Positions 32,188 through 41,954 are shown, counted from the first letter of the stretch. The stretch is DNA of 64,000 nucleotides from Oceanibacterium hippocampi (GCF_900172325.1 NZ_FWFR01000004.1:62001-126000), one strand, 5' to 3'. Numbers and translations are program-made. The notes: generated from the sequence alone by a model not told the origin.

Positions 32188-33474
32188 ATGGACAGCATTC
32201 TTCTCCTAGCGGGGTTGATCGGGCTGATCCTTGCCGGTGCGCCGATCGCGCTCGCCATGATCATCCTGCCAACGATCTACATTCTCATCACCGACGCCGC
32301 GCCGTTGCTGACGGTACCGCACCAGATGTACGAGGCGCTGGCCAAGTTTCCGCTGGTCGCCATTCCCTTCTTCATGCTGACCGGGGAACTGATGAACAGT
32401 TCCACCGTGACCGAGCGCATCCTTCGCCTCAGCAGCGCCATCGTCGGCCGCATGCGCGGCGGGCTGGCACAGGTCAATGTCGTGGCGAGCATGTTCTTTG
32501 CCGGCATGAACGGCTCGGCTGTCGCCGATACCGCGACCATCGGCACGATCATGATCCCGCAGATGAAGCGCCGCGGCTACGGTGCCGACTTCGCCGCGGC
32601 GATCACCGCGATCGGCTCGACGATCGGCGGCATCATCCCGCCCAGCATCGCAATGATCATCCTGGCGAGCGGCGCCAATCTGTCGGTCGGCGCGCTGTTT
32701 GCCGGCGGTGTCCTGCCCGGCCTGGCGATCGGCGGGCTGCTCATGCTCGCCTGCTGGTTCATCGCCCGGATCCGCGGCTACGAGCGGGGCGAGGAGGCCT
32801 TCTCGATCGCGGGCCTCCTCAAGGCATTGAAGGATGCCGTCTTCGCCCTGATCGTTCCGCTGGTATTGGTGGCCGGCATCCTGGGCGGCTGGTTCAGCTC
32901 GGTCGAGGCCGGCGCGATTACCGCCGCCGTGGCGCTCGCCGTCGGCTGCCTGGTCTATCGTTCGATCTCGCTGCGTGGCCTGTTCGGCGCGTTCGACAGG
33001 ACGCTCCGGATGAGCGCCTCTGTCTTCGTCATCATCGCCGCCGCCGGCCCCTTCACCTGGCTGCTGACGCGGATCGGCACGCTGGCGCAGCTCGAAAGCT
33101 GGCTCACCTCGCTGGCCGGCAGCCCGCTGATCTTCGCCATGGCGCTGCTCGGCCTGATCCTCGTTGCCGGCATGTTGATGGACGCCACCGCCAACATCAT
33201 CGTTCTCGGGCCCATGCTGGTGGCGACGAGCGAGGCCGCCGGTTTCGAGCCAGTGCAAGCGGCGATGGTGGTCGTCGTCGGGTTCCTGCTCGGAATCGTC
33301 ACGCCGCCGGTCGGCGTCTGCTATTTTACCGCCAGTGCCATCGCCGGCGCTCCGCTGGAACGGGTGGCGATCCAGCTTGTTCCGTTTCTCGCGATCGAAC
33401 TGCTGGTCCTGATTCTCATGCTGGCGATCGCGCCGTTCACCCTGGCACTGCCCAGGGTGCTCGGCTTCATCTAA
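32188..33474 (+). CDS. dctM: TRAP transporter large permease, DctM (system 2)
   Basis: 428 aa, about 12 hydrophobic segments. DctM marks: PLVAIPFFMLTGELMNSS, FAGMNGSAVADTATIGTIMIP, GSTIGGIIPPSIAMIILASG and TPPVGVCYFTASAIAG. The Shine-Dalgarno is weak. Gene order here is M-Q-P, unlike P-Q-M in systems 1 and 4, so this is a separate lineage. The small permease starts 10 nt later. Confidence 0.95.
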   Translation: MDSILLLAGLIGLILAGAPIALAMIILPTIYILITDAAPLLTVPHQMYEALAKFPLVAIPFFMLTGELMNSSTVTERILRLSSAIVGRMRGGLAQVNVVASMFFAGMNGSAVADTATIGTIMIPQMKRRGYGADFAAAITAIGSTIGGIIPPSIAMIILASGANLSVGALFAGGVLPGLAIGGLLMLACWFIARIRGYERGEEAFSIAGLLKALKDAVFALIVPLVLVAGILGGWFSSVEAGAITAAVALAVGCLVYRSISLRGLFGAFDRTLRMSASVFVIIAAAGPFTWLLTRIGTLAQLESWLTSLAGSPLIFAMALLGLILVAGMLMDATANIIVLGPMLVATSEAAGFEPVQAAMVVVVGFLLGIVTPPVGVCYFTASAIAGAPLERVAIQLVPFLAIELLVLILMLAIAPFTLALPRVLGFI

Positions 33475-33484
33475 GAGGGCTGTC

Positions 33485-33997
33485 GTGCGGCTGCTCCGAC
33501 TGTTCGACTGGATCCTGACGCGGGGAATTTCCACCGTCTGCGGTCTGCTGCTCGCGGTCATGGTCGGCTTCACCGTCTACACGGTCGTGATGCGGACGGT
33601 CTTCCTCGATCCGCCGTTCTGGGGCGATACGCTGACCCTCTTCGCCAATGTCTGGCTGGTGATGCTGGCCTTCGCGATGGCGGTGCGTACCGAGACGAAC
33701 ATCGCGATCGAGTCGGTCTACGGGATCCTGCCGGCTCGTTTCACGAGGGTGCTGCGCCTGCTCTGGCTGGTGCTGTTCGCCGCGGTCGGCGCGATCATGG
33801 CGATTTTCGGCTACCAGGCCGCGGATCGCATTCTTGGCGCTTTCTGGGAACTCGGCAACATGCCGAAGTCCTACCCGATGATGATCCTGCCGATAGCCGG
33901 CTTGCTTATCTTTCTGGCCGCGAGCCTCACCATCGCCGAACATGTCGGCGTGCTCGAAAGACGCGGCCAAGGCGACGATCCACAAAAGCAAAACTGA
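33485..33997 (+). CDS. dctQ: TRAP transporter small permease, DctQ (system 2)
   Basis: 170 aa with a GTG start and about four membrane segments. The family core is seen in VVMRTVFLDPPFWGDTLTLF and AFAMAVRTETNIAIESVYGI. It sits between the DctM and DctP genes of the same operon. The tail is hydrophilic (RRGQGDDPQKQN). Confidence 0.9.
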   Translation: MRLLRLFDWILTRGISTVCGLLLAVMVGFTVYTVVMRTVFLDPPFWGDTLTLFANVWLVMLAFAMAVRTETNIAIESVYGILPARFTRVLRLLWLVLFAAVGAIMAIFGYQAADRILGAFWELGNMPKSYPMMILPIAGLLIFLAASLTIAEHVGVLERRGQGDDPQKQN

Positions 33998-34015
33998 AAA
34001 CGGGGAGGTAGTGCG

Positions 34016-35059
34016 ATGAACTTACGTATGCTGACAGGCCTGCTGGCGCTCGCGGCGGCGATCAACCTCGGCTCCGCGCCGGCGTCCGCGCAGGAAAAGA
34101 TCACCTTGCAGCTCGGCACCGCGTCGGCCCCGGCGTGGTCGCTCGGGCAGGTGATCGACCAGGTGCTGAAACCCAAGGTCGCGGAATATTCGGACGGCCG
34201 GATCGACATCGTGGTCCATAACGGCGGCTCGCTCTGCAGCGAACATGCCTGCGTCGAGCAGCTCGGTCTCGGCCAGATCGACATCGCGACCGTTTCCAGC
34301 GGCAATGTCGGGGCCTTCGGAACCACTTTCGACCTCATCAACCTGCCCTTCGTGTTCAAGGACCAGGACGCGGCGAGCGACATTCTCAACGGCTGGCTCG
34401 CCGAGGAACTCGGGAAGCGGACGGTGAAGGAGATGAAGATGCATCTCATCGCCCTCGTCCCGGTTGGCGGCTTCCGCCAGATCGTCAATACCCAGCGCGA
34501 GGTTCGCGTACCCGCCGACCTGGCCGGCCTGAAGATCCGCGTCACCAAGAGCCCGACCGAGTTCAACCTGGTGAAGGCCTGGGGGGCGGCGCCGGTGCCC
34601 TATGACTGGTCGTCGCTCTACGAGGGCCTGCAATCCGGCGTCGTGCAGGGGATGTACCTGCAGAATACCTTCACCGCCGCCGGCAAGTTCTACGAGGTGG
34701 TGAGCAATATCACCACGGTCAGCGCGGCCTGGAGCGCACACCCGATCCTGATGAGCCAGAAACGCTACGAGGCGTTGCCCGACTGGGCGCGGGAGGCGAT
34801 CGACAAGGCCGGGGCGGATGTCCAGCGCGAGGCTTTCCGTTACGATATCGACTGGCAGGACACGGTGGTGAAAGCCATGGAGGGCAAGGTCGCCGTCTAT
34901 GATCCGACCGAGGCGGAGATGGATCTCTGGCGGGCCGGGGCTCGCGATGCCTGGGTTGCCGTCAAGGGAGCCTATGACCCCGCGCTGGCTCGGCGCATCC
35001 TGGCCGAACAGGGACAGGACAAGCTGATCGCCGACCTGGAAGCTGCCGGCGCGCTCTGA
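34016..35059 (+). CDS. dctP: TRAP transporter substrate-binding protein, DctP family (system 2)
   Basis: 347 aa with a GGGGAGG Shine-Dalgarno. The signal peptide (LTGLLALAAAINLGSAPASAQ) has a clear AxA-like cleavage site. DctP blocks: QVLKPKVAEYSDGRIDIVVH, NLPFVFKDQDAA and PADLAGLKIRVTKSPTEF, with the ligand-carboxylate Arg expected in the last (KIRV). The amidohydrolase gene follows after 68 nt and may process the imported acid. Confidence 0.94.
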   Translation: MNLRMLTGLLALAAAINLGSAPASAQEKITLQLGTASAPAWSLGQVIDQVLKPKVAEYSDGRIDIVVHNGGSLCSEHACVEQLGLGQIDIATVSSGNVGAFGTTFDLINLPFVFKDQDAASDILNGWLAEELGKRTVKEMKMHLIALVPVGGFRQIVNTQREVRVPADLAGLKIRVTKSPTEFNLVKAWGAAPVPYDWSSLYEGLQSGVVQGMYLQNTFTAAGKFYEVVSNITTVSAAWSAHPILMSQKRYEALPDWAREAIDKAGADVQREAFRYDIDWQDTVVKAMEGKVAVYDPTEAEMDLWRAGARDAWVAVKGAYDPALARRILAEQGQDKLIADLEAAGAL

Positions 35060-35127
35060 CGTCGCCGGGCCGGGCCGGAGGCGCGTCCTTCGGCCCGGCA
35101 TCGCGTCAACCACCGAAGGTGAGCAGC

Positions 35128-36024
35128 ATGATCCCGTTCGTCGACCCCCACCACCATCTGTGGGACGTGGAGCGCAACCGTTATCCCTGGCTGCAGGACG
35201 TCGATCACGACCGCGGCTGGGGCGACTGGTCGGCGCTCAGGCGCAACTATCTCGCCGCCGACTTCATGGCCGACGCGGACGGTCTCGAACTGGTCAAATC
35301 CGTCCACGTCCAGGCCAACTACGATCCGTCCGACCCGGTCGGGGAAACGCGCTGGCTGCACGAAATCGCCGCCGACCCGGCCGCTCGCGGTATCCCCCAT
35401 GGCATCGTCGCCTTCGCCGACCTGTCCGCGCCCGACGCGGCCCGGACGCTCGACGCCCATCTGGAATGGCCACGGGTGCGCGGCATCAGACAGGTGCTGA
35501 ACCGCCATCCCGATCCGAAGCTGAACCGTGCACCGCGGGACTTCCTGGGTGATCCGCGCTGGCGCGACAATCTCGGCCTGCTGGCCGGGCGCGGCCTGTC
35601 CTTCGATGCGCAGGTCTATCATCATCAGATGAAGGATCTCGCGGAACTTGCCCGGCGTTACCCTGACCTCGCCATCGTCCTCGACCACGCCGGCATGCCG
35701 GCGGAGCGAGACCCGGAGAACCTGGAGGGCTGGCGGCAGGCGATGGCGCGCCTCGCCGAGGCGCCGAACGTGGTCGTCAAGCTGAGTGGCTTCGGCATGG
35801 TCGATCTCACCTGGACGCCTGACAGCATCCGGCCCTTCGTCCTCCACTGCATCGACTGCTTCGGGCCGTCACGCTCGATGTTCGCCTCCAACTTCCCGGT
35901 CGACAAGCTGATGAGCGGGTATCGGCGGCTCTGGGAGGCGTTCGACTCCCTCACCGAGGACTTCTCCGACGACGAACGTCGCGAGATGTTCCGGGGAACG
36001 GCCGAGCGCATTTACCGCATCTGA
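35128..36024 (+). CDS. Amidohydrolase-2 family hydrolase (lactonase/decarboxylase-like)
   Basis: 298 aa from ATG 35128, which has AAGGTGAG at good spacing; an in-frame GTG at 35119 is also possible. Single TIM-barrel with the start DPHHHLWD (metal His pair), KSVHVQANYDPSD, RGIRQVLN, the metal-ligand His in VLDHAGMP and a late Asp in FASNFPVDK. This group includes 2-pyrone-4,6-dicarboxylate lactonase, fuconolactonase and related enzymes. It probably opens a lactone or hydrolyses an imported acid derivative delivered by TRAP system 2. Substrate unknown. Confidence 0.88.
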   Translation: MIPFVDPHHHLWDVERNRYPWLQDVDHDRGWGDWSALRRNYLAADFMADADGLELVKSVHVQANYDPSDPVGETRWLHEIAADPAARGIPHGIVAFADLSAPDAARTLDAHLEWPRVRGIRQVLNRHPDPKLNRAPRDFLGDPRWRDNLGLLAGRGLSFDAQVYHHQMKDLAELARRYPDLAIVLDHAGMPAERDPENLEGWRQAMARLAEAPNVVVKLSGFGMVDLTWTPDSIRPFVLHCIDCFGPSRSMFASNFPVDKLMSGYRRLWEAFDSLTEDFSDDERREMFRGTAERIYRI

Positions 36025-36049
36025 CGCCGTCTGCTGTCGGCGGTCGCCG

Positions 36050-37972
36050 TCAGCTCTGGGCCTGCAGAACGGCTTCGCGCCGCTTCCGCGGAATCTGGAT
36101 CGCCGTGACCAGCGCCGTCACGGCGACGCCGGCGGCTGTCCAGATTGGTCCGAAGCCGATCACCGTAGCGAGCAGCGCGATGCCGGCGCCGCCGAGCAGC
36201 AGGCGTTCCGTCGTGCGGGTCTGGACGAGCCAGAAACCTTGCGTCGCCGAGGCCGCCAGGACCGCCGCGCCGGTGCTCAGGACCGCGGCCATGGCCGAAT
36301 CCGATGCCGATCCGCCGCGCAGCAGCAAGGCACCCTGATAGACGAAAAGGAAGGGCAGGATATAGAGCATGATCGACAGTCGCGTCGCCTCCCACGCAGT
36401 GCGGAAATAGCCGCATCCGGCGATCGCGCTCGCCGCAAGTGCGGCCGCCGCAACCGGCGGCGTGACGGCGGACATGACGGCGAAATAGAGGATGAAGAAA
36501 TTCGCCGCGAACAGGTCGACCCCGCTCTCGACGAGGATGGGGCCGGCGATCGCGCTGACCAGGATATAGGCGCCGACAGTCGGGATCCCGGCGCCGAGGA
36601 TGACGCACATCACGGCCGTCATGACGAGGACCAGGACCATCGATCCGCCGGACAGGAAGTCGATGGCGGAGCCGAGCGGCACCGCCGCCCCGGTCGCGGT
36701 AACCGATTCCGCGAGCAGGCCGATGGTGCCGATGACGACGGCGATCGTCGCCCCCATCTTGGCACCGGCGACGAGGCCCTGGAAAAGCTTCACCACGAAG
36801 TCACGCAGCTCGGTCGCCAGCGTGGCGAGCGGCCGGTCCGGCCGGGCCAGCATCAGGTCGATCGGGATCATTGCCAGGCGGGTCGCGACCAGCGTGACGA
36901 TCGCCCAGAAACCGGCGAAGGAAACCGAGTAGAGGTTGATCAGGAAATAGACGAGCGCGCCGGTCGGGATCACGAAGACGGGCAGGAAACGGATCAGGAT
37001 GCGCAGGTCCGGCGCGATTTCCTGGCGCTGGATGTTGAGCCGGCGCGACTTGAAATAGACGCTCGCGAGCAGCGCGATATAGAACAGCGCGGCCGGGATC
37101 ACGGCCGCTGCCGCGACCTCGAGATAGCCGACCGAGAGGACCGCCGCCATGATGAAGGCGACCGAACCCATGATCGGCGGGACGAGCTGTCCGCCTGTCG
37201 AGGCGGCGGCCTCGATGGCGCCGGCGATGGCGGGGGGATAGCCCTCGCGCTTCATGATCGGGATGGTGTAGCTGCCGGTGATCGCGACATTGGCGACCGC
37301 GGCTCCGGTCACCGTGCCCATGAGGCTGGAGCTGACGACCGCGCTCAGCCCGGCGCCGCCCGGGAAAGCCCGACTGATCGCCTTGCCGATCTCGATGAAG
37401 GCGCGGTTGCCGTCCATCGACTGCAACAGCGCGCCGAACACCATGAACAGGAATATGAAGTTGGCGGAGATCGCCATGAACTGTCCGTACAGCCCGCTGT
37501 AGAGGCCGATCGACAGGTTCGAAACGACGGTATCGAACGGGATGCGGCTGGCGGCCGCCTCGGTGGGCAGCATGTAGCCCCAGAAATTGTAGATCACCGC
37601 GATAAGCGCGATGATCGGCAGCGCCGGCCCCCAATGCTGGCGGGTCGCCTCCAGCACCAGCAGCATCATCGCCACGCCGACCCAGACGTCGAACTGTTCG
37701 GGGAAACCCTGGCTGACGATCAGGTCGTCGTAATAGAACTGGACGTAGAGCGAGCAGAAGAGCGACAGCGCGGCGAGCAGCACAAGCCATGTCCGGCGCA
37801 GCGCGCTCGGCGTCTCGATCGCGGCGCCGAGCAGGACAAGCAGCATGGCCAGTCCGAGATGGGTATTCTGAACGAGGACGGATGGCTGGAGCGGCGTCTG
37901 CGTCGCCGTGAGCTGATACAGCGTCATGGCAAGCGCGAGAACCGAGAGCAGGCGGGCCGCAAAGCTGCGCAT
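36050..37972 (-). CDS. TRAP transporter fused permease, 4TM/12TM type (system 3)
   Basis: 640 aa from ATG 37972 with AGGAGA just upstream; DctQ and DctM are fused, the form that pairs with TAXI binding proteins. Many hydrophobic segments. The 12TM half shows AFIEIGKAISRAFPGGAGLS, GTVTGAAVANVAITGSYTIP, EAAASTGGQLVPPIMGSVAF and GAGIPTVGAYILVSAIAGP. The TAXI gene is 67 nt upstream in the same operon. Confidence 0.95.
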   Translation of the reverse strand: MRSFAARLLSVLALAMTLYQLTATQTPLQPSVLVQNTHLGLAMLLVLLGAAIETPSALRRTWLVLLAALSLFCSLYVQFYYDDLIVSQGFPEQFDVWVGVAMMLLVLEATRQHWGPALPIIALIAVIYNFWGYMLPTEAAASRIPFDTVVSNLSIGLYSGLYGQFMAISANFIFLFMVFGALLQSMDGNRAFIEIGKAISRAFPGGAGLSAVVSSSLMGTVTGAAVANVAITGSYTIPIMKREGYPPAIAGAIEAAASTGGQLVPPIMGSVAFIMAAVLSVGYLEVAAAAVIPAALFYIALLASVYFKSRRLNIQRQEIAPDLRILIRFLPVFVIPTGALVYFLINLYSVSFAGFWAIVTLVATRLAMIPIDLMLARPDRPLATLATELRDFVVKLFQGLVAGAKMGATIAVVIGTIGLLAESVTATGAAVPLGSAIDFLSGGSMVLVLVMTAVMCVILGAGIPTVGAYILVSAIAGPILVESGVDLFAANFFILYFAVMSAVTPPVAAAALAASAIAGCGYFRTAWEATRLSIMLYILPFLFVYQGALLLRGGSASDSAMAAVLSTGAAVLAASATQGFWLVQTRTTERLLLGGAGIALLATVIGFGPIWTAAGVAVTALVTAIQIPRKRREAVLQAQS

Positions 37973-38039
37973 GGTGTCTCCTGGGGACACGCGAGAACCC
38001 CGCCGCCGGTTGGCGACGGGGTCTCCGCGTCCTACTGAC

Positions 38040-39050
38040 TTACTGAATCAGGCCTGCTTCCCGATAGGCGCGCGCCGCGCCCGGATGCAGCTTCTCCGTC
38101 AGCCCGTACGGCAGGAAGGCCGGCGTGAACAGCACGCCGAGCCCGCCGGCTGCGTTGATCTCCTTGAGATGCGCCAGGGTCTGGCGAACGAACTCGTAGG
38201 CCAGGTCTTCGGGGAACGTGGCGTCGACCGCGACGAAGTCCGGGTTCGCGTAAAGCGTCACGTCGCCGTCCTGAATCGGCAGCGTTCCGGCCGGAATCTT
38301 GAGGATGTGATAGGGCACGCCGCGTTCGTCATGAGTCTTGCGCAGCGCTTCCTCGGTCCAGGGGACGATGTGGAAGTTGCGGCCGGTCTGTTCGAGATTG
38401 AGGATGCCCGGCACGACGCCGACCTTCTTGTCGGCGGCATTGTACCAGCTCAGCACCAGTCCGACGTCGATGGTGCCGTCCTGCAGGCCCGAGAAAATAT
38501 CGCCGAACGAGAGATACTGCAGGTTCACCTTGTCGAAGATGCCGAGCGCCTTCAAGGTTTCCTCGGCCATGACGGTCGCGGTACCGGCCTTCGGGCCGAG
38601 CGCCACGGTGTGACCGACGAGGTCTTCCGGCGTGTTGATGTCCGGATCGGCGGTGGCGAGCATCCAGATCGGCCAGGTGGCGTTCATCAGCGCCCTGATT
38701 TCCAGCGTACCAAGCCCGTCCTTGAACGGCGACTGCTTCGTGGAGGCGAGCCACGGGCTGATCGGATCGGTGTTGAAGACCAGGTTCTGACGCTGATCGG
38801 CGCCGATCGCGAAACGCAGGTTGTAGACATAGCCCTGGGTGGGCTGTGGCTTGCTGCGCAGGATCTCGGAATTCTTCTCAAGAATGCGCCCGATGCCGAG
38901 AGCCCATTCGTATTCGCCGATTCCCGCCGGCGCGGTCAGGTGATCGACCGTCGTCTGGGCGGCGCTGCCCCCTGTCACCGCGATCAGTGACAGGCCGGCC
39001 AGCGTGAGCGTGGCCATTTTTCGCACCAAGGCGCGCGCGGTTATCTGCAT
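38040..39050 (-). CDS. TAXI family TRAP transporter solute-binding protein (system 3)
   Basis: 336 aa. GAGGA Shine-Dalgarno next to the start. The signal peptide is MATLTLAGLSLIAVTGGSAAQ-like. TAXI/NMT1-like periplasmic fold: TAPAGIGEYEWALGIGRILE, then NTPEDLVGHTVALGPKAGTA, the characteristic ALGPKAGTAT-type loop. It partners the fused permease directly downstream. Divergent from the SMP-30-like gene. Confidence 0.93.
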   Translation of the reverse strand: MQITARALVRKMATLTLAGLSLIAVTGGSAAQTTVDHLTAPAGIGEYEWALGIGRILEKNSEILRSKPQPTQGYVYNLRFAIGADQRQNLVFNTDPISPWLASTKQSPFKDGLGTLEIRALMNATWPIWMLATADPDINTPEDLVGHTVALGPKAGTATVMAEETLKALGIFDKVNLQYLSFGDIFSGLQDGTIDVGLVLSWYNAADKKVGVVPGILNLEQTGRNFHIVPWTEEALRKTHDERGVPYHILKIPAGTLPIQDGDVTLYANPDFVAVDATFPEDLAYEFVRQTLAHLKEINAAGGLGVLFTPAFLPYGLTEKLHPGAARAYREAGLIQ

Positions 39051-39222
39051 AGGAATCCTCCCGTTGTGTCACCCGGCCCCCGCCACGGGCAGGGGCCTAT
39101 ATTATGTCGCCGGAATTTCTGTCGCCCGACGTTGACATACTGATTGCCGACAATCTTAATTATGGATTGGCAGGGATACGGTGTCCAGTGCCGTGAACTG
39201 CGGAGAAGGGGAAATCCAGGCG
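39051..39222. promoter_or_regulatory. Divergent promoter region between TAXI-TRAP operon and SMP-30 gene
   Basis: On the plus strand TTGACA (39132-39137), a 17-nt spacer and CTTAAT (39155-39160) look like a sigma-70 promoter for the SMP-30-like gene. A GGCCCC (39075-39080)/GGGGCC (39092-39097) dyad lies between that and the TAXI start, followed by an AT-rich TATATTATG. The GntR gene downstream of the SMP-30 gene is the likeliest regulator. Confidence 0.5.
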
Positions 39223-40113
39223 ATGGCGACGATCGATTACAAGGTTCCGCTCGGGCGGCTTGACCATGTGGGGCAGGGCCTCAGCCGGCCCGAATGCATT
39301 CTCGCGCAGCAGAACGGCGTACTCTGGATTTCCGACGACAAGAGCGGCGTCGTGAAGCTGTCGCCCGACGGAACGCAGGAGCGGATCGGCGAGCTCGGCG
39401 GGGCGCCGAACGGCATCGCCATGGACCGCGACGGGTCTTTCGTCGTCGCGAACATCGAACACGGGACCCTGCAGCGGCTGAACCGTGACGGGTCAAGCGA
39501 GATCATGCTGTTGGAACTCGACGGCACGCCGCTCGGCGCGGTCAATTTCGCGATCTTCGACAGCGCCTGGCGCCTCTGGGTTTCGGTTTCGACCCGCACC
39601 GTTCCGCGCCGGGAGGCGATCACCGATCCGCGGCCGGACGGCTACGTGATGCTGATCGACCGGGGTGTCGCCAGGATCGTCGCCGACGGCTTCTATTTCA
39701 CCAACGAGGTGCGCCTGAGCCTGGACGAGAAGATTCTCTACGTTGCCGAGACCACGCGCGGGCGCGTGACCGCCTTCGACATCGACGGCGCGGGCAACCT
39801 GTCGAACCGCCGCATTCACGGGCCGGACGGTTTCTTTTCCGGGGCGCTGGTGGACGGCGTGACCGTCGATGCGGACGGCGCGCTCTGGATCACCGAGATC
39901 AGCCGGAACGCGCTGATCGTCGCGCCGCCCGAAGGCGATCCGGTCATCGCGGTCGAGGATCCGACGAGCGGTCCGATGCATTTCCCCACATCGATCACCT
40001 TCGGTGGGCCCGAACTGCGCGATGCCTACGTGGGTTCGTTGAAGATGGACCGGCTGGCGCATTTCCGCGCACCGGTCGCCGGCCCGCCCCCGGTGCACTG
40101 GCGGATCGGCTGA
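39223..40113 (+). CDS. SMP-30/gluconolactonase-like protein
   Basis: 296 aa six-bladed beta-propeller. ATG 39223 is preferred to the in-frame GTG 39181 because the extra residues do not look conserved. Expected single-metal residues are visible: Glu in RPECILAQQNG, Asn in GAPNGIAMD, Asn in FYFTNEVRLS and Asp in LVDGVTVDADG. The family hydrolyses sugar or other lactones. Its place beside a TAXI-TRAP operon and a GntR gene suggests it acts on the imported compound. The exact lactone is not predictable. Confidence 0.88.
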   Translation: MATIDYKVPLGRLDHVGQGLSRPECILAQQNGVLWISDDKSGVVKLSPDGTQERIGELGGAPNGIAMDRDGSFVVANIEHGTLQRLNRDGSSEIMLLELDGTPLGAVNFAIFDSAWRLWVSVSTRTVPRREAITDPRPDGYVMLIDRGVARIVADGFYFTNEVRLSLDEKILYVAETTRGRVTAFDIDGAGNLSNRRIHGPDGFFSGALVDGVTVDADGALWITEISRNALIVAPPEGDPVIAVEDPTSGPMHFPTSITFGGPELRDAYVGSLKMDRLAHFRAPVAGPPPVHWRIG

Positions 40114-40128
40114 CGCTGAGGGGCGGGG

Positions 40129-40872
40129 TCAGTCGGGCGTCCCGTTCCTGCGGTTCTCTTCCTTCAGAAGCTTGATGGCCATGTTCTTGGATCGCTCGAC
40201 CAGCGTGTGAACGGCCGCTTCGGCGCCGTCGCCGTCGCCCTTCTCGATCAGCTTGAGAAGTCGGGTCCAGTTCTGGACCGATTGCCGCCTGCGTTCGTTG
40301 GTCGAGAGGCCGAGACGGGAATAGCGCAAGGTCTGGTGCAGCAGGGACAGGATGATGGAGGTCAGCCGCTCGCTCCCTGTGCGCGCGCAGAGCAGAAGGT
40401 TGAGTTCCTGCACTTCCGCCAGGTAGCTGTCGGTGACGTCCTCGGTTTCGTCCTTCTCCAGCAGGCTGCTCAGATGTCGCAGCCCGGCCCACAACTCTTC
40501 GACGAGTGCCTTGTCGCCCTTCAGCGCGGCGCGGCGCCCGGCGAGGCCGAGCAGCATGGACCGGATCTCGAAGACATCCTCGACCTCCTGCACGGTCAGT
40601 TTCGTGACGATGGCGCCCCGACGCGGCTGGATGCGGACCAGCCCCTCCTTCTCGAGGATGCGCAAGGCCTCGCGTACCGGGCCGCGGCTGACCTGAAACC
40701 GTTCGGAGACGGCGATCTCGTGGATGCGATCCCCCGGTTCGTACTCCCCATGGACAATGGACTCGGCGAGTTGCGCAGCGATCTGTTCGGAGAGTGACAG
40801 CGCCTCGCTGCCGGATATCGCCGGGCGAATGGCGCTGATCGACTTGGTCGTGCGCGTCGACATATTAGCCAT
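40129..40872 (-). CDS. GntR family transcriptional regulator, FadR/FCD subfamily
   Basis: 247 aa; ATG 40872 and ATG 40863 are both possible. The winged helix-turn-helix covers GEYEPGDRIHEIAVSERF then QVSRGPVREALRILEKEGLV and IQPRRGAIV. The C-terminal all-helical FCD domain starts at EVEDVFEIRSMLLGLAGRRA and binds an organic acid, often with a metal. It converges with the SMP-30-like gene, 15 nt apart, and probably controls that gene and the TAXI-TRAP operon. Confidence 0.94.
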   Translation of the reverse strand: MANMSTRTTKSISAIRPAISGSEALSLSEQIAAQLAESIVHGEYEPGDRIHEIAVSERFQVSRGPVREALRILEKEGLVRIQPRRGAIVTKLTVQEVEDVFEIRSMLLGLAGRRAALKGDKALVEELWAGLRHLSSLLEKDETEDVTDSYLAEVQELNLLLCARTGSERLTSIILSLLHQTLRYSRLGLSTNERRRQSVQNWTRLLKLIEKGDGDGAEAAVHTLVERSKNMAIKLLKEENRRNGTPD

Positions 40873-41060
40873 CTTTTATCCTGTTATTTGACCCTGTCTT
40901 GCAAAGGTCAGCATAGAAATGACTTGGTCAACGTCAAAATGCCGTATGCGACTAAAAGTTGTCGCCTCCTGGCGGGCCATTTTCTTCGGTATCCAGGAGT
41001 TTGTCCGAAGCCGAACGATGCCGTTCTGGGGCGGGGGGCGAGGGGATAACCGATCTGCTG

Positions 41061-41954
41061 CTATTGCAGGGCACGGAGCTCGCGGAACTTGCCGGCCACG
41101 AAGTTTCCGATGAACTCGACTTCCTCGGACCATGTTTCCTTCAGCGCGGCGATCGCCATCAGGCGCGATTGTATCGGCGGGTCCGCGTCGAAGCGACGGA
41201 TAAGATTCACCATGTCCGGGCGAATGATCGACGGAGTGATGACGGCGAATCCCAGGCCGGCGGCGACCAGTTCGCTGGTGACCAGAAGCGAATTGCAGCA
41301 GTTCAGGGAATTCGGCACCAGTCCGCCGGTATCGAACCATTCCCGGATCGCGCTGCCGATGGTCGATCGATCCGATTGGGCGAAGATCGCCTGGTCGACC
41401 AGCTTGGCCGGGGTCAGGGTCTGCCCGGCAAGCGGGTGGGAGACCGGACCCATCCAGGCGAGATCGACGTCGCCAAGCGGCCGGATGACGATACCGGCCG
41501 AGGCGACGGCGCCCGTGGTGATCGCGACGTCGAGCTGCCGGTCGTCAAGCTGTCGCAGCAGTTCCGCGCCGACGTCGACCGCCAGTTCGACCCGCAACCG
41601 GGGCCGGTTCCGATTGAGTTCCCGGATCAGGCCGGGGAGCGCGAGGTGAGCGACGGTTTCGACCACGCCGAGACGGAGCAGCCCGCGCAGCTTGTCGCTG
41701 CTGCCCTCGTTCTGGATCTCCCGGGCGAGCGTCAGCATCTGTTCCGCCTGGGCCTGGATCGCCTTGCCGGATTCGGTCAGGCGGACCTTCGCGCCCGAGC
41801 GGTCGAACAGGGGATAGCCGAGGTCGCGTTCCATCTCGCGTATGCGGCCCGAGACAGAGGGCTGGGTGACGCAAAGTTGCCGCGCGGCGGCGTGGAACGA
41901 GCCCAGCCGTGCGATCCAGTAGAAGGTCTCTATCTGGGCCAGCGTCAGTCTCAT
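41061..41954 (-). CDS. LysR family transcriptional regulator
   Basis: 297 aa. The N-terminal helix-turn-helix is classical: LTLAQIETFYWIARLGSFHA then AARQLCVTQPSVSGRIREME, RDLGYPLFDRSG. The C-terminal half has the two-lobed effector domain, with LRLGVVETVAHLALPGLIRE. It is divergent from the TRAP system 4 / hydantoinase run and probably regulates it. A perfect ATAG-N7-CTAT dyad abuts its start codon. Confidence 0.95.
   Translation of the reverse strand: MRLTLAQIETFYWIARLGSFHAAARQLCVTQPSVSGRIREMERDLGYPLFDRSGAKVRLTESGKAIQAQAEQMLTLAREIQNEGSSDKLRGLLRLGVVETVAHLALPGLIRELNRNRPRLRVELAVDVGAELLRQLDDRQLDVAITTGAVASAGIVIRPLGDVDLAWMGPVSHPLAGQTLTPAKLVDQAIFAQSDRSTIGSAIREWFDTGGLVPNSLNCCNSLLVTSELVAAGLGFAVITPSIIRPDMVNLIRRFDADPPIQSRLMAIAALKETWSEEVEFIGNFVAGKFRELRALQ

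Noticed and set aside
39223-40113. Naming the SMP-30-like protein as gluconolactonase
   Set aside because: The fold and metal residues are shared by lactonases of many substrates and by other metal-binding propellers.
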